A stretch of 64,000 nucleotides of DNA from Shewanella polaris (GTDB lineage Bacteria > Pseudomonadota > Gammaproteobacteria > Enterobacterales > Shewanellaceae): positions 1,922,001 to 1,986,000 of the forward strand of contig NZ_CP041036.1 of the NCBI RefSeq assembly GCF_006385555.1, in the 5' to 3' direction. Under the pieces are notes generated by a model. It was given only the letters and a program-made list of their open reading frames with translations. It made no database searches and was not told where the DNA came from. Of the stretch, positions 36,973-50,742 are shown one piece after another (the first letter of the stretch is position 1; every line of letters starts with the position of its first letter). Position numbers and translations under genes: made by a program.

Positions 36973-38070
36973 ATGCTGAAAAAACTAATTAATCTCATTG
37001 TGTTATCTTTGGTTGCATTAACTGCTATTGCGACTGTACATGCTGCTGAAGTTGGCAAACTGGATGAAGCCGATATTGCGGTCAGTTCACGTGCAAACGA
37101 TGTTAAAAATAATGCCTTAAAAGAGGCGTTAGCGGCCATTTTTTTGAAAAATTCAGGTTTGCCGAGTGTTGTATTAAATCCATTAATTAAAGCTCAAATT
37201 GATACACCTGAAGTTATTCTGACTCAATATGGTTATTATGAAAAAAATGGTCAATTAATGCTAAAGGCTAATTTTGATCATCAAAGAGTCATTTCAACAT
37301 TACGCCAAGCAGGCTTACCTGTTTGGGGGAGCCAACGTCCATTAACCCTATTGTGGATGTCAGTTGAAGAAAACAATGAACCCACTATTTTAGCGGATGG
37401 GTCCTCGGCTGATATTCGCGCTGAGTTGGCTCAAGAATCCAGTAATAAAGGTATACCATTATTACTGCCTATTATGGACTTAGATGATGTTATGCGAGTC
37501 AGTATTACTGATGTGCGCGGTATGTTTACTGATGTATTAGCCAATGCATCGACTCGTTATCAAGCGGATTATTTTGCTATTGCAAATATAGATGCATTTG
37601 GCAATGAAGTGCGTTTTTCTATCAAATTATTTGATAAAAATAGAACTAATGGTGTGTTACAACCATTAGTTTCATTGCAAGATAATGCTGTTGATTATAA
37701 ACAAGCAACTAAGCGAATGATGAATGCATTGGCTGATTATTATATTAGTCAATATGCTATTGCCTCTACAGGCCGTGATGTTGCAACCCGAGTTAGCTTT
37801 ACTGGGGTAAATAACATGACTCAATTGGTACATGTTGAAACTTATCTTCGTCAATTAAGTGCGGTAAAGTCGATAAAAATCAGCCAGTTTAAGGGGGACT
37901 CTGCTACATATACAATAGAATTATTTAGCAGTGTAGATGACTTACAACGCTTACTTAATATTGATAGTCGACTATCACAATTGGATACTGTGGGTAACGT
38001 AGATTCATTTTATGAGCCTAAAGATGGCGACTCTAAACCAAAGTTGATTTATCAATGGTTAAGCCTATAA
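36973..38070 (+). CDS. Exported DUF2066-family protein
   Basis: A 365-residue protein with a clear signal peptide (LINLIVLSLVALTAIATVHAA), predicted periplasmic. The conserved early segment DEADIAVSSRANDVKNNALKEALAAIFLKNSG is what I recognise as DUF2066. The function is unknown. ATG at 36973 is chosen because it gives a canonical signal peptide, while TTG at 36952 would add seven residues. It precedes hda by about 150 bases and may be co-expressed with it. Confidence 0.85.
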   Translation: MLKKLINLIVLSLVALTAIATVHAAEVGKLDEADIAVSSRANDVKNNALKEALAAIFLKNSGLPSVVLNPLIKAQIDTPEVILTQYGYYEKNGQLMLKANFDHQRVISTLRQAGLPVWGSQRPLTLLWMSVEENNEPTILADGSSADIRAELAQESSNKGIPLLLPIMDLDDVMRVSITDVRGMFTDVLANASTRYQADYFAIANIDAFGNEVRFSIKLFDKNRTNGVLQPLVSLQDNAVDYKQATKRMMNALADYYISQYAIASTGRDVATRVSFTGVNNMTQLVHVETYLRQLSAVKSIKISQFKGDSATYTIELFSSVDDLQRLLNIDSRLSQLDTVGNVDSFYEPKDGDSKPKLIYQWLSL

Positions 38071-38223
38071 GGTTTATCAATAGTCACTCTGTGCAGTATA
38101 TTTGTACAGAGTGAAATGCTATATCTAGTTAGTGTTATGTGTAGTCTTATTACCTAAACTCGCATAATGAAATGACTTAGGTATAATGATGTTAGTTCGT
38201 TTATGATTTTGAGACCTATCTGA

Positions 38224-38934
38224 GTGACACAAAACTCACCGAGACAATTATCTTTACCCGTTTATTTACCTGACGATGAAACCTTTCAAAGTTATTATCC
38301 TGCCTCGGGTAATGATGAGTTGATCCAAAAACTTCAGTCGGTTGCTGAAGGAACATTGGTTTCTTCTTTATATATTTATGGCCCAGAAAAATCTGGCCGA
38401 ACTCATTTAATGCATGCAGCTTGTGCTCTTGCCAACGATTTAGAACGTCGCACTTTATATATTCCATTGGGTATCCATGCAAGTATATCCCCAGCCTTAT
38501 TTGAAGGTCTAGAATCTCTTGAATTGATTTGTATTGATGATATTGAAGCCATAGCTGGCCATCCGGTATGGGAAGAGGCTATTTTTCACTTGTATAATCG
38601 TATTGCAGAGCAACAAGATTGTCGCTTGATTGTCAGCGGTAAAGCTTCACCTTCTGAAACGGGTTTTTTATTGCCAGATCTGGTCTCTCGTATGCAGTGG
38701 GGATTGATTTACCAACTGCAACCAATGGCGGATGAAGAAAAACTGGTTGCTTTGCAACGCCGTGCAGCTATGCGTGGCTTACAGTTATCTGATGAAGTAG
38801 GGCGCTTTTTGCTAACACGTATGGCTCGTGATTTACGTACCTTGTTTGATGTACTCGATAAGCTTGATAAAGCGTCTATGGTACATCAACGTAAACTGAC
38901 TATTCCGTTTATTAAAGAAATGCTTAGGCTTTAA
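38224..38934 (+). CDS. hda: DnaA regulatory inactivator Hda
   Basis: Hda works with the sliding clamp to make DnaA hydrolyse its ATP after initiation. The N-terminal clamp-binding motif QLSLP is at residues 8-12. The AAA+ core has a Walker A-like GPEKSGRTHL (53-62), the Walker B LICIDDIEAI and sensor region RDLRTLFDVLDKLDKASM. The start is GTG. The 236 aa is typical. The hda-yfgD-bepA neighbourhood is conserved with E. coli. Confidence 0.96.
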   Translation: MTQNSPRQLSLPVYLPDDETFQSYYPASGNDELIQKLQSVAEGTLVSSLYIYGPEKSGRTHLMHAACALANDLERRTLYIPLGIHASISPALFEGLESLELICIDDIEAIAGHPVWEEAIFHLYNRIAEQQDCRLIVSGKASPSETGFLLPDLVSRMQWGLIYQLQPMADEEKLVALQRRAAMRGLQLSDEVGRFLLTRMARDLRTLFDVLDKLDKASMVHQRKLTIPFIKEMLRL

Positions 38935-38961
38935 ACATTACTCATCTTTATTACTGATAGC

Positions 38962-38993
38962 AAAAACGCCAAATGAATACATTTGGCGTTTTT
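38962..38993. terminator. Bidirectional terminator between hda and the DUF2069 gene
   Basis: AAAAACGCCAAAT and ATTTGGCGTTTTT form a 13-bp stem around GAATAC with A and T tracts on either side, between convergent genes. Confidence 0.92.
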
Positions 38994-39023
38994 ATTTATT
39001 TGTTGTAAACCGTCGTTATTAGG

Positions 39024-39398
39024 CTATTTCTCGGACTTTTTCTTTAATCCTAGCCCCAGTTCTCGACCGCGTTTACGGGCGTAAAATGGAAAAGTGACTA
39101 ATAACACTCCAATAAGTACCGATTCAATTACCGCAAATACTAGGGCGTCGGTAGTGATATAAGCCAGAGTTAATCCATGTAATAAATACAAACACAGAAT
39201 AAAACTCGCCCATGCATAAGTGTATGGATTACCTGTTAATACACCTTTTAGTGGGAACAGTAAGGGTACAATCCAAACTAGGCTAAAACCCAGTGAGTAG
39301 GTTCCGTTTAAGCCTTGTTGAATAAACCAGCCACTTAATAGTAAGAGTAATGCAAGGTAACCGATACGACTTAATTGAAACAAAGTTTGAGAGGTCAT
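39024..39398 (-). CDS. DUF2069 membrane protein
   Basis: A 124-residue inner-membrane protein with about four transmembrane helices: LGYLALLLLLSGWFIQQGL-like first segment, then LVWIVPLLFPLKGVL, FILCLYLLHGLTLAYI and AVIESVLIGVLLVTFPFYA. The C-terminus is a charged tail (KRGRELGLGLKKKSEK). I recognise it as DUF2069, whose function is unknown. It starts 11 bases after the yfgD-like gene, so the two are co-transcribed. Confidence 0.85.
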   Translation of the reverse strand: MTSQTLFQLSRIGYLALLLLLSGWFIQQGLNGTYSLGFSLVWIVPLLFPLKGVLTGNPYTYAWASFILCLYLLHGLTLAYITTDALVFAVIESVLIGVLLVTFPFYARKRGRELGLGLKKKSEK

Positions 39399-39409
39399 TA
39401 TTTTACTCG

Positions 39410-39772
39410 TTACAAAATAGACAAAACATTTTCAGGCGGACGACCAATTGCAGCTTTGTTGTTTGCTAACACAATCGGACGTTCAATTAATTTAGGTGTT
39501 GCCACCATTGCAGCGATGAGTTGCTCTTCTGATAACGAAGTATCCGCCAAATTTTGTGCTTTATACTCGTCTTCTTTGATGCGCATGAGCTGACGAGCCG
39601 TTAAGCCAAGTAGTTTTAACATCGTATGGATTTCAGCAATCGTTGGCGGTGTTTTTAAATATTCAACGACAGTAATATCCGCTCCATTTTCTTGCAGTAA
39701 TGCTAGCGTTTCACGGCTTTTTGAGCAGCGGGGATTATGGTATATCGTTGCTTTTGTAGTTGTCATGGTCAT
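39410..39772 (-). CDS. yfgD: ArsC-family reductase-like protein, YfgD type
   Basis: A 120-residue ArsC-family protein. The active-site cysteine is Cys16 in YHNPRCSKSRETL. The C-terminal segment LIERPIVLANNKAAIGRPPENV is typical of glutaredoxin-dependent arsenate reductases and of YfgD. Its place beside hda and bepA matches E. coli yfgD, which is not proved to reduce arsenate, so the resistance role is uncertain. There is no ars operon nearby. A second in-frame ATG two codons on is also possible. Confidence 0.88.
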   Translation of the reverse strand: MTMTTTKATIYHNPRCSKSRETLALLQENGADITVVEYLKTPPTIAEIHTMLKLLGLTARQLMRIKEDEYKAQNLADTSLSEEQLIAAMVATPKLIERPIVLANNKAAIGRPPENVLSIL

Positions 39773-39863
39773 AGTCCGTCATTAAATAATGGCAAACAAT
39801 AAGTTGATTTATTGTTTGCCATTATTCTATCAAAGAATCACTTATAACGTGAAGTTATCACGG

Positions 39864-41333
39864 TTATTTTAATGCTTCCATTGCGCTATCTGCTTGTCTA
39901 AATTGTCTAATACGTGCCTCTATTCGGGCTAATTGTAACGTTTGTCCATCAGAATAACGATAAGCATAATTTAGTTGATCAATTGCACCTTTATAGTTGG
40001 CCGATAAAGCCATTAGTTCAGCATTGCTGTAGTATTCGAGTGCTTTATTGTCGAGCTTACGGTATGCATCGGCCATAATTTGATACGGAAGCATATTCTG
40101 TTTATCGAAAAAGATCAGCTCCTCTAAAAGTGGGATCGCTTTTTTAGGTTGATCGGCTTCGACATAAATATTAGCTAAGTTAGTGTTGATCACTTGAGAA
40201 GTTGGTTTTAATTTTTGCTGAGCTTCTAATAATGCTATTGCGTTTATATAGTCTTTTTTCTGAGCGAGTAAGTCTGTTTTGGTGTCGATGTAAAATAAAT
40301 TGTTGTCATCTTGTTTAAGTAATTGATCGATAATTATTTCAGCTTGATCAAACTTTTCTAGTCGGAAAAGGGCTAAGGCTTTGCCATAAAGTGCCGCTTC
40401 TTTAAAAGCATATTCGTTCTTTTTTAGCTGTTGTTCAAATAAAGACAACGCAGCATCATCACTTAAGCTTGAAAATCGTACTTGAATACGGGCTTTAGCT
40501 AACTGAAAATTAAGGCTATTGGGTATATAGTGCTTCGGATACTGAGCCGCTCTGTTACGCGCCTCTGTAATACGAGATTCTGGTAAAGGGTGGGTCAGTA
40601 ACATTTGTGGTGGTGTGGTCGTAAAGCGATAACGAATGGCTAGTTGACCAAAAAATGTTGCTGCAGCATTGGGATCGAATCCGGCGTCGACAAGAATTTG
40701 CATTCCAATACGGTCAGCTTCTTGTTCATTTGAACGAGTATAGTTAATTTTTGCTTGCGAAGATAAAGCTTGGGTTGTCGCTAATGCAGCCATACCTGCT
40801 TGAGGTGCTGCGATGGTTAATAAAATAGCCCCTAACATCCCCACAATAGTCGCTGTCGACGTTTTTTGCTGTGCTTCTAGCGATCGAGCTAGATGGCGTT
40901 GAGTGACGTGGGTAATTTCGTGAGCTAGTACTGATGCTAATTCACTTTCATTATCTGCATTTAAAAATAAGCCAGTATGAACGCCAACATGACCACCAAA
41001 AAATGCAAATGCGTTAATTTCATCATTGCGGAGTAGAAAAAAGTAAAAAGGTGTTTTAACTCCGGTGGCATTCGCAACCAGCTTATTACCCAATTCTGAT
41101 AAATATTGATTTAGCACCGGGTCATTGAGTACTGGAGCCGATGAGCGAATAACGCGCATATAGGCGTCACCATAAACGGTTTCTTTTTCTAAACTAAAAG
41201 TATTTACCGCAGCAGTGCCAAGATCTGGAAGATCATTGTTGGCAAAACTGTGACCGATACTGGCGGCAAATAACACGCTAATGGCACTAGCGGTCAGTGA
41301 TTTTGAAAAGGTTGATAATGATAATTTACTCAA
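39864..41333 (-). CDS. bepA: Periplasmic M48 metalloprotease/chaperone BepA
   Basis: BepA helps assemble or degrade outer-membrane proteins such as LptD with the BAM complex. Residues 1-31 are a signal peptide. The zinc motif HEITH is at 138-142, with the third ligand in NEQEADRIGMQIL. A TPR domain fills about residues 280-480. The 489-aa length fits the family. The perM-bepA-yfgD-hda order mirrors E. coli, except that the TusA-like gene is inserted next to perM. Confidence 0.95.
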   Translation of the reverse strand: MSKLSLSTFSKSLTASAISVLFAASIGHSFANNDLPDLGTAAVNTFSLEKETVYGDAYMRVIRSSAPVLNDPVLNQYLSELGNKLVANATGVKTPFYFFLLRNDEINAFAFFGGHVGVHTGLFLNADNESELASVLAHEITHVTQRHLARSLEAQQKTSTATIVGMLGAILLTIAAPQAGMAALATTQALSSQAKINYTRSNEQEADRIGMQILVDAGFDPNAAATFFGQLAIRYRFTTTPPQMLLTHPLPESRITEARNRAAQYPKHYIPNSLNFQLAKARIQVRFSSLSDDAALSLFEQQLKKNEYAFKEAALYGKALALFRLEKFDQAEIIIDQLLKQDDNNLFYIDTKTDLLAQKKDYINAIALLEAQQKLKPTSQVINTNLANIYVEADQPKKAIPLLEELIFFDKQNMLPYQIMADAYRKLDNKALEYYSNAELMALSANYKGAIDQLNYAYRYSDGQTLQLARIEARIRQFRQADSAMEALK

Positions 41334-41460
41334 GCGAAACCTTTAATGATAATTGAATCGAAAATTTAAGCTTAACCAACAAGTTTGCTTAAATTACATT
41401 GCTTGTGGTTTATTGTCCAAGCTAGGATAATAGCCATAGATTGTGTAAAGCAAGTTGATA

Positions 41461-41676
41461 ATGATTTTAATTGATTTAACACCCTATGTTTGCCCTTATC
41501 CTTTGGTAAAAGTTAAACTTTTACTGAAGCAAATGAAAGTGGGTGAACAATTACATATACTCTTATCAGACCCCGGTTCACGTCGAGATGTTCCCCTGTT
41601 GATAAAAAAAATGGGTTTTGGTATTGAAATCATTGCAGATCAAACGCATTGCTTGTCATTTATCATCACCAAATAA
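41461..41676 (+). CDS. TusA-family sulfurtransferase-like protein
   Basis: A 71-residue protein of the TusA/SirA fold. The signature Cys-Pro-x-Pro is seen in YVCPYPLVKVKLLLKQM, with the cysteine expected to carry sulfur. ATG at 41461 is preferred over TTG at 41455. It is shorter and more diverged than true TusA and may deliver sulfur elsewhere or serve another role. It lies 32 bases before perM and points the same way. Confidence 0.85.
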   Translation: MILIDLTPYVCPYPLVKVKLLLKQMKVGEQLHILLSDPGSRRDVPLLIKKMGFGIEIIADQTHCLSFIITK

Positions 41677-41708
41677 ATTGATATTGTTTAAATAAAAAAG
41701 GTTTTTCA

Positions 41709-42791
41709 ATGCTGGAATTTTTATCTGATTGGTACAAAACCCGTTTTAGTGATCCCCAAGCTATCACATTAATGTTTATCATTATCGGGATTGGTCTTGC
41801 ATTATACTTTGGTGCTGGTTTGCTTGCACCTTTACTTGTCGCATTGGTATTAGCTTTTTTATTAGAGTGGCCAGTAGCCCAGATGTCTCGGTTGGGTATA
41901 AGTAGAACGGCGGCTGCCTCAATTGTTTTGGTGGTTTTTTTGGGGCTAATGCTGATATTAATGTTGGGGTTGGTGCCGAGTATTTGGCGCCAAGGAGTGT
42001 CATTAGTTACTGATTTACCTTCTATGATCGATAAAGGCATGTTAATCGTTAGAGAGTTTAGTGCCGAACACCCTCAATTTGTGAGTTCATCACAACTGGA
42101 TTCGATGATGGAAGAAATCAACAAGATGCTTGATACACAACATCTTATTGATTTAGGAAAACAAATTTTAGGTTATTCTGCGTCATTATTAGTGTTAATG
42201 GTGTACGTGATTTTAGTACCATTATTAGTGTTTTTCTTTTTAAAAGACAAAGACTATTTGCTTAAAGGCAGTAAACGTTTTTTCCCGACTAACCGTGGTT
42301 TAGCCAGTAAAGTATGGTTTGAAATGGACCAACAAATTTTCAATTATATTCGCGGCAAGGTGATAGAGATTGTGATTGTTGGCGTAGCCAGTTATATCTT
42401 TTTTGCCATCATGGGACTGCGATATTCAGCATTATTAGGCGTTCTAACCGGATTGTCAGTGTTAATTCCGTATGTTGGTGCAACATTGGTGACATTGCCT
42501 ATTCTGTTAGTGGCTTTTTTCCAGTGGGGATTTAGTGCTGAGTTTGGTTACTTAATGTTGGGCTATGGTATTATTCAGGCCTTAGACGGAAACTTGATAG
42601 TACCATTATTATTTTCTGATGCAGTAGATTTACATCCTGTGGTGATCATAGCTGCCGTGTTGGTATTTGGTGGCTTATGGGGCGTATGGGGAGTGTTTTT
42701 TGCCATACCGTTGGCTTCATTGGTGAAAGCCGTGATAAATTCGTGGCCAAATAATCAAGAACATCAACGAGTCAGATTAGACAGTGAATAA
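41709..42791 (+). CDS. perM: AI-2E/PerM-family membrane transporter
   Basis: A 360-residue membrane protein with seven or eight hydrophobic segments. The central ILGYSASLLVLMVYVILVPLLVFFFLKDKDYLL and the GLSVLIPYVGATLVTLPI segment are typical of the AI-2E exporter superfamily. Neighbourhood (bepA, yfgD, hda) points to the PerM branch, whose substrate is not established. A terminator follows about 50 bases after the stop. Confidence 0.92.
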   Translation: MLEFLSDWYKTRFSDPQAITLMFIIIGIGLALYFGAGLLAPLLVALVLAFLLEWPVAQMSRLGISRTAAASIVLVVFLGLMLILMLGLVPSIWRQGVSLVTDLPSMIDKGMLIVREFSAEHPQFVSSSQLDSMMEEINKMLDTQHLIDLGKQILGYSASLLVLMVYVILVPLLVFFFLKDKDYLLKGSKRFFPTNRGLASKVWFEMDQQIFNYIRGKVIEIVIVGVASYIFFAIMGLRYSALLGVLTGLSVLIPYVGATLVTLPILLVAFFQWGFSAEFGYLMLGYGIIQALDGNLIVPLLFSDAVDLHPVVIIAAVLVFGGLWGVWGVFFAIPLASLVKAVINSWPNNQEHQRVRLDSE

Positions 42792-42839
42792 TGGTTCGGA
42801 CGTACTATTAAATTAACCTGATATAGCATTATAACTATC

Positions 42840-42872
42840 AAAGCTAACGCCATTATGGGGTTAGCTTTTTTA
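42840..42872 (+). terminator. Intrinsic terminator after perM
   Basis: AAAGCTAAC and GTTAGCTTT form a 9-bp stem with an 11-base loop, followed by TTTTATTTT. Confidence 0.88.
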
Positions 42873-43019
42873 TTTTAATGCTGAGTAGGTATGCCATATT
42901 TATGGTGTCGCTAATATGGTTATAGCCGTGATAAAAACAATAAATAATAGCTCATTGATTACTGGGTAATTTGCATTTGTAATGTGTTATTTATGCTGCC
43001 TTGATATATCCATCGATCA

Positions 43020-43256
43020 CTATAGCGTTTTATCTTTGCTGTCTTTATTGTCTTCTGTAGAAGGTTCTTCAGGAAGTGGCTTGTCAGCAGGTTTTTCCGA
43101 ACTATCTTTTTGCACTGGTTTAAGTGTTTTGTCTTTGTGTTCGCCAAATTGTGGCATTTTAAATTTTGCCGAATACTTTAATACTGCAATATTACTGGCG
43201 ATAACACCGATGACTAAAATGATAATTAGCCATACTTCATAGCCTTCTAAATTCAT
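43020..43256 (-). CDS. Small single-pass membrane protein (possible DUF2897)
   Basis: A 78-residue protein with one transmembrane helix at residues 9-27 (WLIIILVIGVIASNIAVL) and a Lys/Glu/Pro-rich soluble tail (EKPADKPLPEEPSTEDNKD). It resembles DUF2897 proteins, but this assignment is tentative. It lies 74 bases downstream of kdsB in the opposite sense to transcription from perM, so it may be transcribed with kdsB or from its own promoter. Confidence 0.65.
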   Translation of the reverse strand: MNLEGYEVWLIIILVIGVIASNIAVLKYSAKFKMPQFGEHKDKTLKPVQKDSSEKPADKPLPEEPSTEDNKDSKDKTL

Positions 43257-43330
43257 AGCAAACTCCAGTTTAATCTTGGTATTATTTAGCCGTGTTTAAC
43301 ATAAAAGCACGGCTAGATATTACATTTTTC

Positions 43331-44068
43331 TTAATCAACGGCTAAGCGTAATTCACACTTACGTATATCTTCAGGGGTGTCAACTTCTGGAGAATCAAAT
43401 GCGCTGATAGCAATTTTAATTGTGTGACCGTATTCTAGTGCACGTAATTGTTCCAATTTCTCTATGTCTTCAAGCTTACCTAAAGGTAACTTAGCAAAGG
43501 CATTTACAAAACGCTTAGTGTAGGCATAAATGCCTAAATGTTTGTAAACAGGATAATCATTAGTATCTCGACCAAATGGGATACGAGCCCGAGAGAAATA
43601 TAATGCATTAAAGTTATTATCGAATACCATTTTTACATGCAATGGATCGTCTAACTCTTTTCTATCTACAATTTCAAAACCTAAGGTAGCCATTTCAAAC
43701 TCACCAGGGTGACGTTTGAAAAGAGTGACAATTTGTTCAATTGATATAGGATCAATAAGCGGTTGATCGCCTTGTAAATTAACAACTAGATCGTCATCGC
43801 TAAGACCAAGTTGTTCAATAGCATCATTAATACGGTCGGTACCTGAGGCTGCATCAGGGCTGGTCATTACGACTTTACCGCCGAAAGATTCAACCGCATC
43901 TTTAATACGATCATCATCAGTGGCAACATAGATACCGTCTAATCCTTTTGCCAATGAGGCGCGTTCATAAACATGTTGGATCATGGGTTTGCCATTAATC
44001 GGGGCTAGCGGCTTGCCCGGGAAACGGCTTGAACCATAACGCGCCGGGATTAATAGAATAACTTTCAT
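43331..44068 (-). CDS. kdsB: 3-deoxy-manno-octulosonate (8-amino-Kdo) cytidylyltransferase
   Basis: KdsB activates Kdo with CTP for transfer to lipid A. The nucleotide-binding start [20 protein letters not shown] is present, with VYVATDD-like and [11 protein letters not shown] motifs. The 245-aa length fits. Because kdnB and kdnA lie directly upstream, the likely physiological substrate is 8-amino-3,8-dideoxy-Kdo (Kdo8N), as known for the Shewanella oneidensis homologue. Sequence alone cannot separate the two specificities. A terminator lies between kdnB and kdsB, so kdsB may have its own promoter. Confidence 0.94.
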   Translation of the reverse strand: MKVILLIPARYGSSRFPGKPLAPINGKPMIQHVYERASLAKGLDGIYVATDDDRIKDAVESFGGKVVMTSPDAASGTDRINDAIEQLGLSDDDLVVNLQGDQPLIDPISIEQIVTLFKRHPGEFEMATLGFEIVDRKELDDPLHVKMVFDNNFNALYFSRARIPFGRDTNDYPVYKHLGIYAYTKRFVNAFAKLPLGKLEDIEKLEQLRALEYGHTIKIAISAFDSPEVDTPEDIRKCELRLAVD

Positions 44069-44113
44069 TAATATAACCTACTTGTAGTTGTACAATGGTA
44101 TAGACAATAAATA

Positions 44114-44140
44114 AAAGGGCTCATAAGAGCCCTTTATGAC
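44114..44140 (-). terminator. Intrinsic terminator after kdnB
   Basis: AAAGGGCTC and GAGCCCTTT form a 9-bp stem around ATAA. On the minus strand it is followed by TTATTTATTG, a weak T-rich tract, between the kdnB stop and the kdsB start. It may reduce rather than abolish read-through. Confidence 0.75.
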
Positions 44141-44155
44141 TGAACTTGTCGTTTA

Positions 44156-45292
<1,137 letters not shown>

Positions 45293-45298
45293 TTAATG

Positions 45299-46495
<1,197 letters not shown>

Positions 46496-46598
46496 CTAAA
46501 AATTTTTGCGCATTATAGCGCCAAATAAACGCGCTAATTATAACGCCCTCTAAGGTGGTTCGCGACTTTTATTGCATATTTTTAATAACAAAAAACAA

Positions 46599-46620
46599 AG
46601 GCCTGCTAAAAAGCAGGCCT
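46599..46620 (-). terminator. Intrinsic terminator after the carbonic anhydrase gene
   Basis: AGGCCTGCT and AGCAGGCCT form a 9-bp stem around four bases. On the minus strand TTTGTTTTTTG follows, ending the can transcript about 65 bases past its stop. Confidence 0.87.
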
Positions 46621-46683
46621 AAATATCTTTTATTTCAATCAAGGTGTGAGGCTAATAGCAAATAGACATTTATAGGGTAAGCT

Positions 46684-47301
46684 TTATGGTGCAATATTAC
46701 GCCCGTTAGCACGATCTATTGTCACATCTAAATCGGTCAATAAACCATTATCAATACCATAAATCCATCCGTGAATGGCGACTTCTTGACCTCGGTCCCA
46801 AGCTTCTTGCACGATATTGGTCACCACCACATTAGAGACTTGCTCCATGACGTTAAGTTCACACAAACGGTCAAAGCGTTGTTGTTCTGTCATGGGTTCA
46901 AGCTCAGCTTCATAAATACGATGAATATCACGAAGATGGCCAAGCCAATTATCAATTAGACCCAAACGTTCATTATTCATGGCTGCACGAACGCCACCAC
47001 AACCATAATGACCTACAACCATAATATGTTTTACTTTTAACACATCGACAGCATATTGTAGTACAGATAAGCAGTTTAAATCGGTGTGAATGACCATATT
47101 AGCGATATTACGATGAACAAAGACTTCGCCGGGTAATAGGTCAATAATTTGGTTTGATGGCACTCGGCTATCTGAACAGCCAATCCATAAGTACTCAGGA
47201 TTTTGTTGTTTGGCAAGTTGTTCAAAAAACGTTGGATCTTCTTTATTGATCCGTTCAGCCCAACGGCGATTATTATCAAATAATGGTTTAAGAAGTTTCA
47301 T
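46684..47301 (-). CDS. can: Beta-class carbonic anhydrase
   Basis: The enzyme interconverts CO2 and bicarbonate in the cytoplasm. Zinc ligands are Cys42, Asp44 ([12 protein letters not shown]), His98 and Cys101 ([13 protein letters not shown]), matching E. coli Can position for position. The 205-aa length is slightly below the usual 220. It is a single gene ending at its own terminator; the neighbouring alpha/beta hydrolase gene upstream points the same way, with about 107 bases between. Confidence 0.96.
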   Translation of the reverse strand: MKLLKPLFDNNRRWAERINKEDPTFFEQLAKQQNPEYLWIGCSDSRVPSNQIIDLLPGEVFVHRNIANMVIHTDLNCLSVLQYAVDVLKVKHIMVVGHYGCGGVRAAMNNERLGLIDNWLGHLRDIHRIYEAELEPMTEQQRFDRLCELNVMEQVSNVVVTNIVQEAWDRGQEVAIHGWIYGIDNGLLTDLDVTIDRANGRNIAP

Positions 47302-47408
47302 TGGTGCTCAGATTATTCAGTATTTTACCAGTAAGGGCTTACTGGCAATATGTCATTTTCACGAGTATATCAGCAATGTTTGTCTATCTGGTCTATCCAT
47401 TGCTTTGA

Positions 47409-48257
47409 TTAATTAAAATTCACTTTGCTCAGAAAATCAACAAGATGCTGGTTAAAAAAATCAGATTTTTCGATATTAGCTAAGTGGCCAGCGTGTTCAA
47501 TGTGCAATAACTGGCTGCCATCAATGCAATCGTGCATTAGATAACTTTCCAGTGCCGTTCGCAAATGACCCTGTAAACCGACCGCTATCAATGTCGGTAA
47601 GGTTAATGCTTCGACCGACTCTAGGGTGTCGCGTTTAAAAATAGCCATATTGGCAAACTTGAGTAACGGCGCAATTTGTGCTGGATTTACCTGAGTAAGT
47701 TGCTCGGTAAACAGCGACATCTCAATGGCTAAAGTCGAATCTTGGTGACTTAATTTACCAGCGTTTTTAGTGAAAAACATTTCACTAAGTGTCGTTGCTA
47801 ATTCAGTTGAAATGGCTTGTTGGTTGGCTATTTGTGCCATATAGCCTTGATATTTAATACAGTTAACTTGTGGTTCAAAGCCAACAAAGCTATTGAGCAT
47901 GACTAAACCATGGATCCGAGCAGGCGCCAGTAATACCATTTCTGTCGCTATCGCGCCGCCACTTCCGTGGCCGATTAACACGGAATTTTTTATTTCGAGC
48001 ATGTCCATCAAGCTTAATATTTGCTGAGCAACATCTTGTAAGTTTTCACAGGCTTTAGGGATCGTTTGGCTTTGACCATGGCCCCAAAAATCAATTGCAA
48101 TACAGCGATAATGCGCCGATAACGCGGCAATTTGAACCTGCCAAATTTGACTGTTAGCTAATAAGCCATGGCAAAAAATCAGTGCTGGGCCGTCACCTTT
48201 ATCGACATAATGCAGTGGTTGGTTATCGATGATCTTGCAGGGTAATAACGTTGACAT
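47409..48257 (-). CDS. Alpha/beta hydrolase
   Basis: A 282-residue alpha/beta-hydrolase. Visible elements are the oxyanion region FCHGLLANSQIW (28-39), DFWGHGQS (56-63), the nucleophile elbow GHGSGG with Ser99, and a C-terminal HAGHLANIEKSDFF containing the catalytic His. No signal peptide is seen. The last motif resembles haloperoxidase and BioH/MhpC-type hydrolases, but substrate cannot be assigned. It starts 16 bases after the M15 peptidase gene and is probably in the same operon as dapE. Confidence 0.88.
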   Translation of the reverse strand: MSTLLPCKIIDNQPLHYVDKGDGPALIFCHGLLANSQIWQVQIAALSAHYRCIAIDFWGHGQSQTIPKACENLQDVAQQILSLMDMLEIKNSVLIGHGSGGAIATEMVLLAPARIHGLVMLNSFVGFEPQVNCIKYQGYMAQIANQQAISTELATTLSEMFFTKNAGKLSHQDSTLAIEMSLFTEQLTQVNPAQIAPLLKFANMAIFKRDTLESVEALTLPTLIAVGLQGHLRTALESYLMHDCIDGSQLLHIEHAGHLANIEKSDFFNQHLVDFLSKVNFN

Positions 48258-48273
48258 AAAGGATGGCTCATTT

Positions 48274-50467
<2,194 letters not shown>

Positions 50468-50583
50468 AAGAATACTCCATTAATGTCAATTGGGTTGTCA
50501 TCACAAGGACTGGCTATTTAGATAAGCCTGATAAGTACCTTAGGTAACATGGATTTCATTGAATGCGTTAGCAACATTGTGGC

Positions 50584-50637
50584 ATTGTGAAGCGGCTTGA
50601 ACAAGCCGAAGACGATGTTTCGAACATATTTCACAAT
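50584..50637. repeat. Compact branched inverted-repeat element
   Basis: An 8-bp outer stem (ATTGTGAA at 50584-50591, TTCACAAT at 50630-50637) encloses two inner hairpins: CGGCTTG/CAAGCCG at 50593-50608 and ATGTT-TCG-AACAT at 50615-50627. Either strand can fold into the same three-way junction. It lies in the gap between yffB and crr and has no T run, so it does not look like a terminator. Its family is unknown to me. Confidence 0.7.
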
Positions 50638-50687
50638 CTGTAGCCTAGGGTAAATTAGCCGTAAGATTGCAAATTATTGTGTGGATA

Positions 50688-50733
50688 AATATTGGCAATA
50701 ACCCTTGATTAGGCCAATTACATTGCCAATATT
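50688..50733. terminator. Inverted repeat downstream of crr, possible terminator
   Basis: AATATTGGCAAT and ATTGCCAATATT form a 12-bp perfect stem around a 22-base loop, 10 bases beyond the crr stop. There is no clear T run on the minus strand, so it may be a factor-dependent end or an RNA 3' stabiliser for the ptsHI-crr message. Confidence 0.55.
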
Positions 50734-50742
50734 AATAGATTG

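Noticed and set aside
39410..39772. Arsenic resistance gene arsC
   Set aside because: The gene context (hda, bepA) is that of YfgD, and no ars operon partner is nearby, so resistance is not claimed.
50584..50637. tRNA-like fold
   Set aside because: Only 54 bases, two inner hairpins, no T-loop or anticodon-stem consensus and no CCA; it is not a tRNA.
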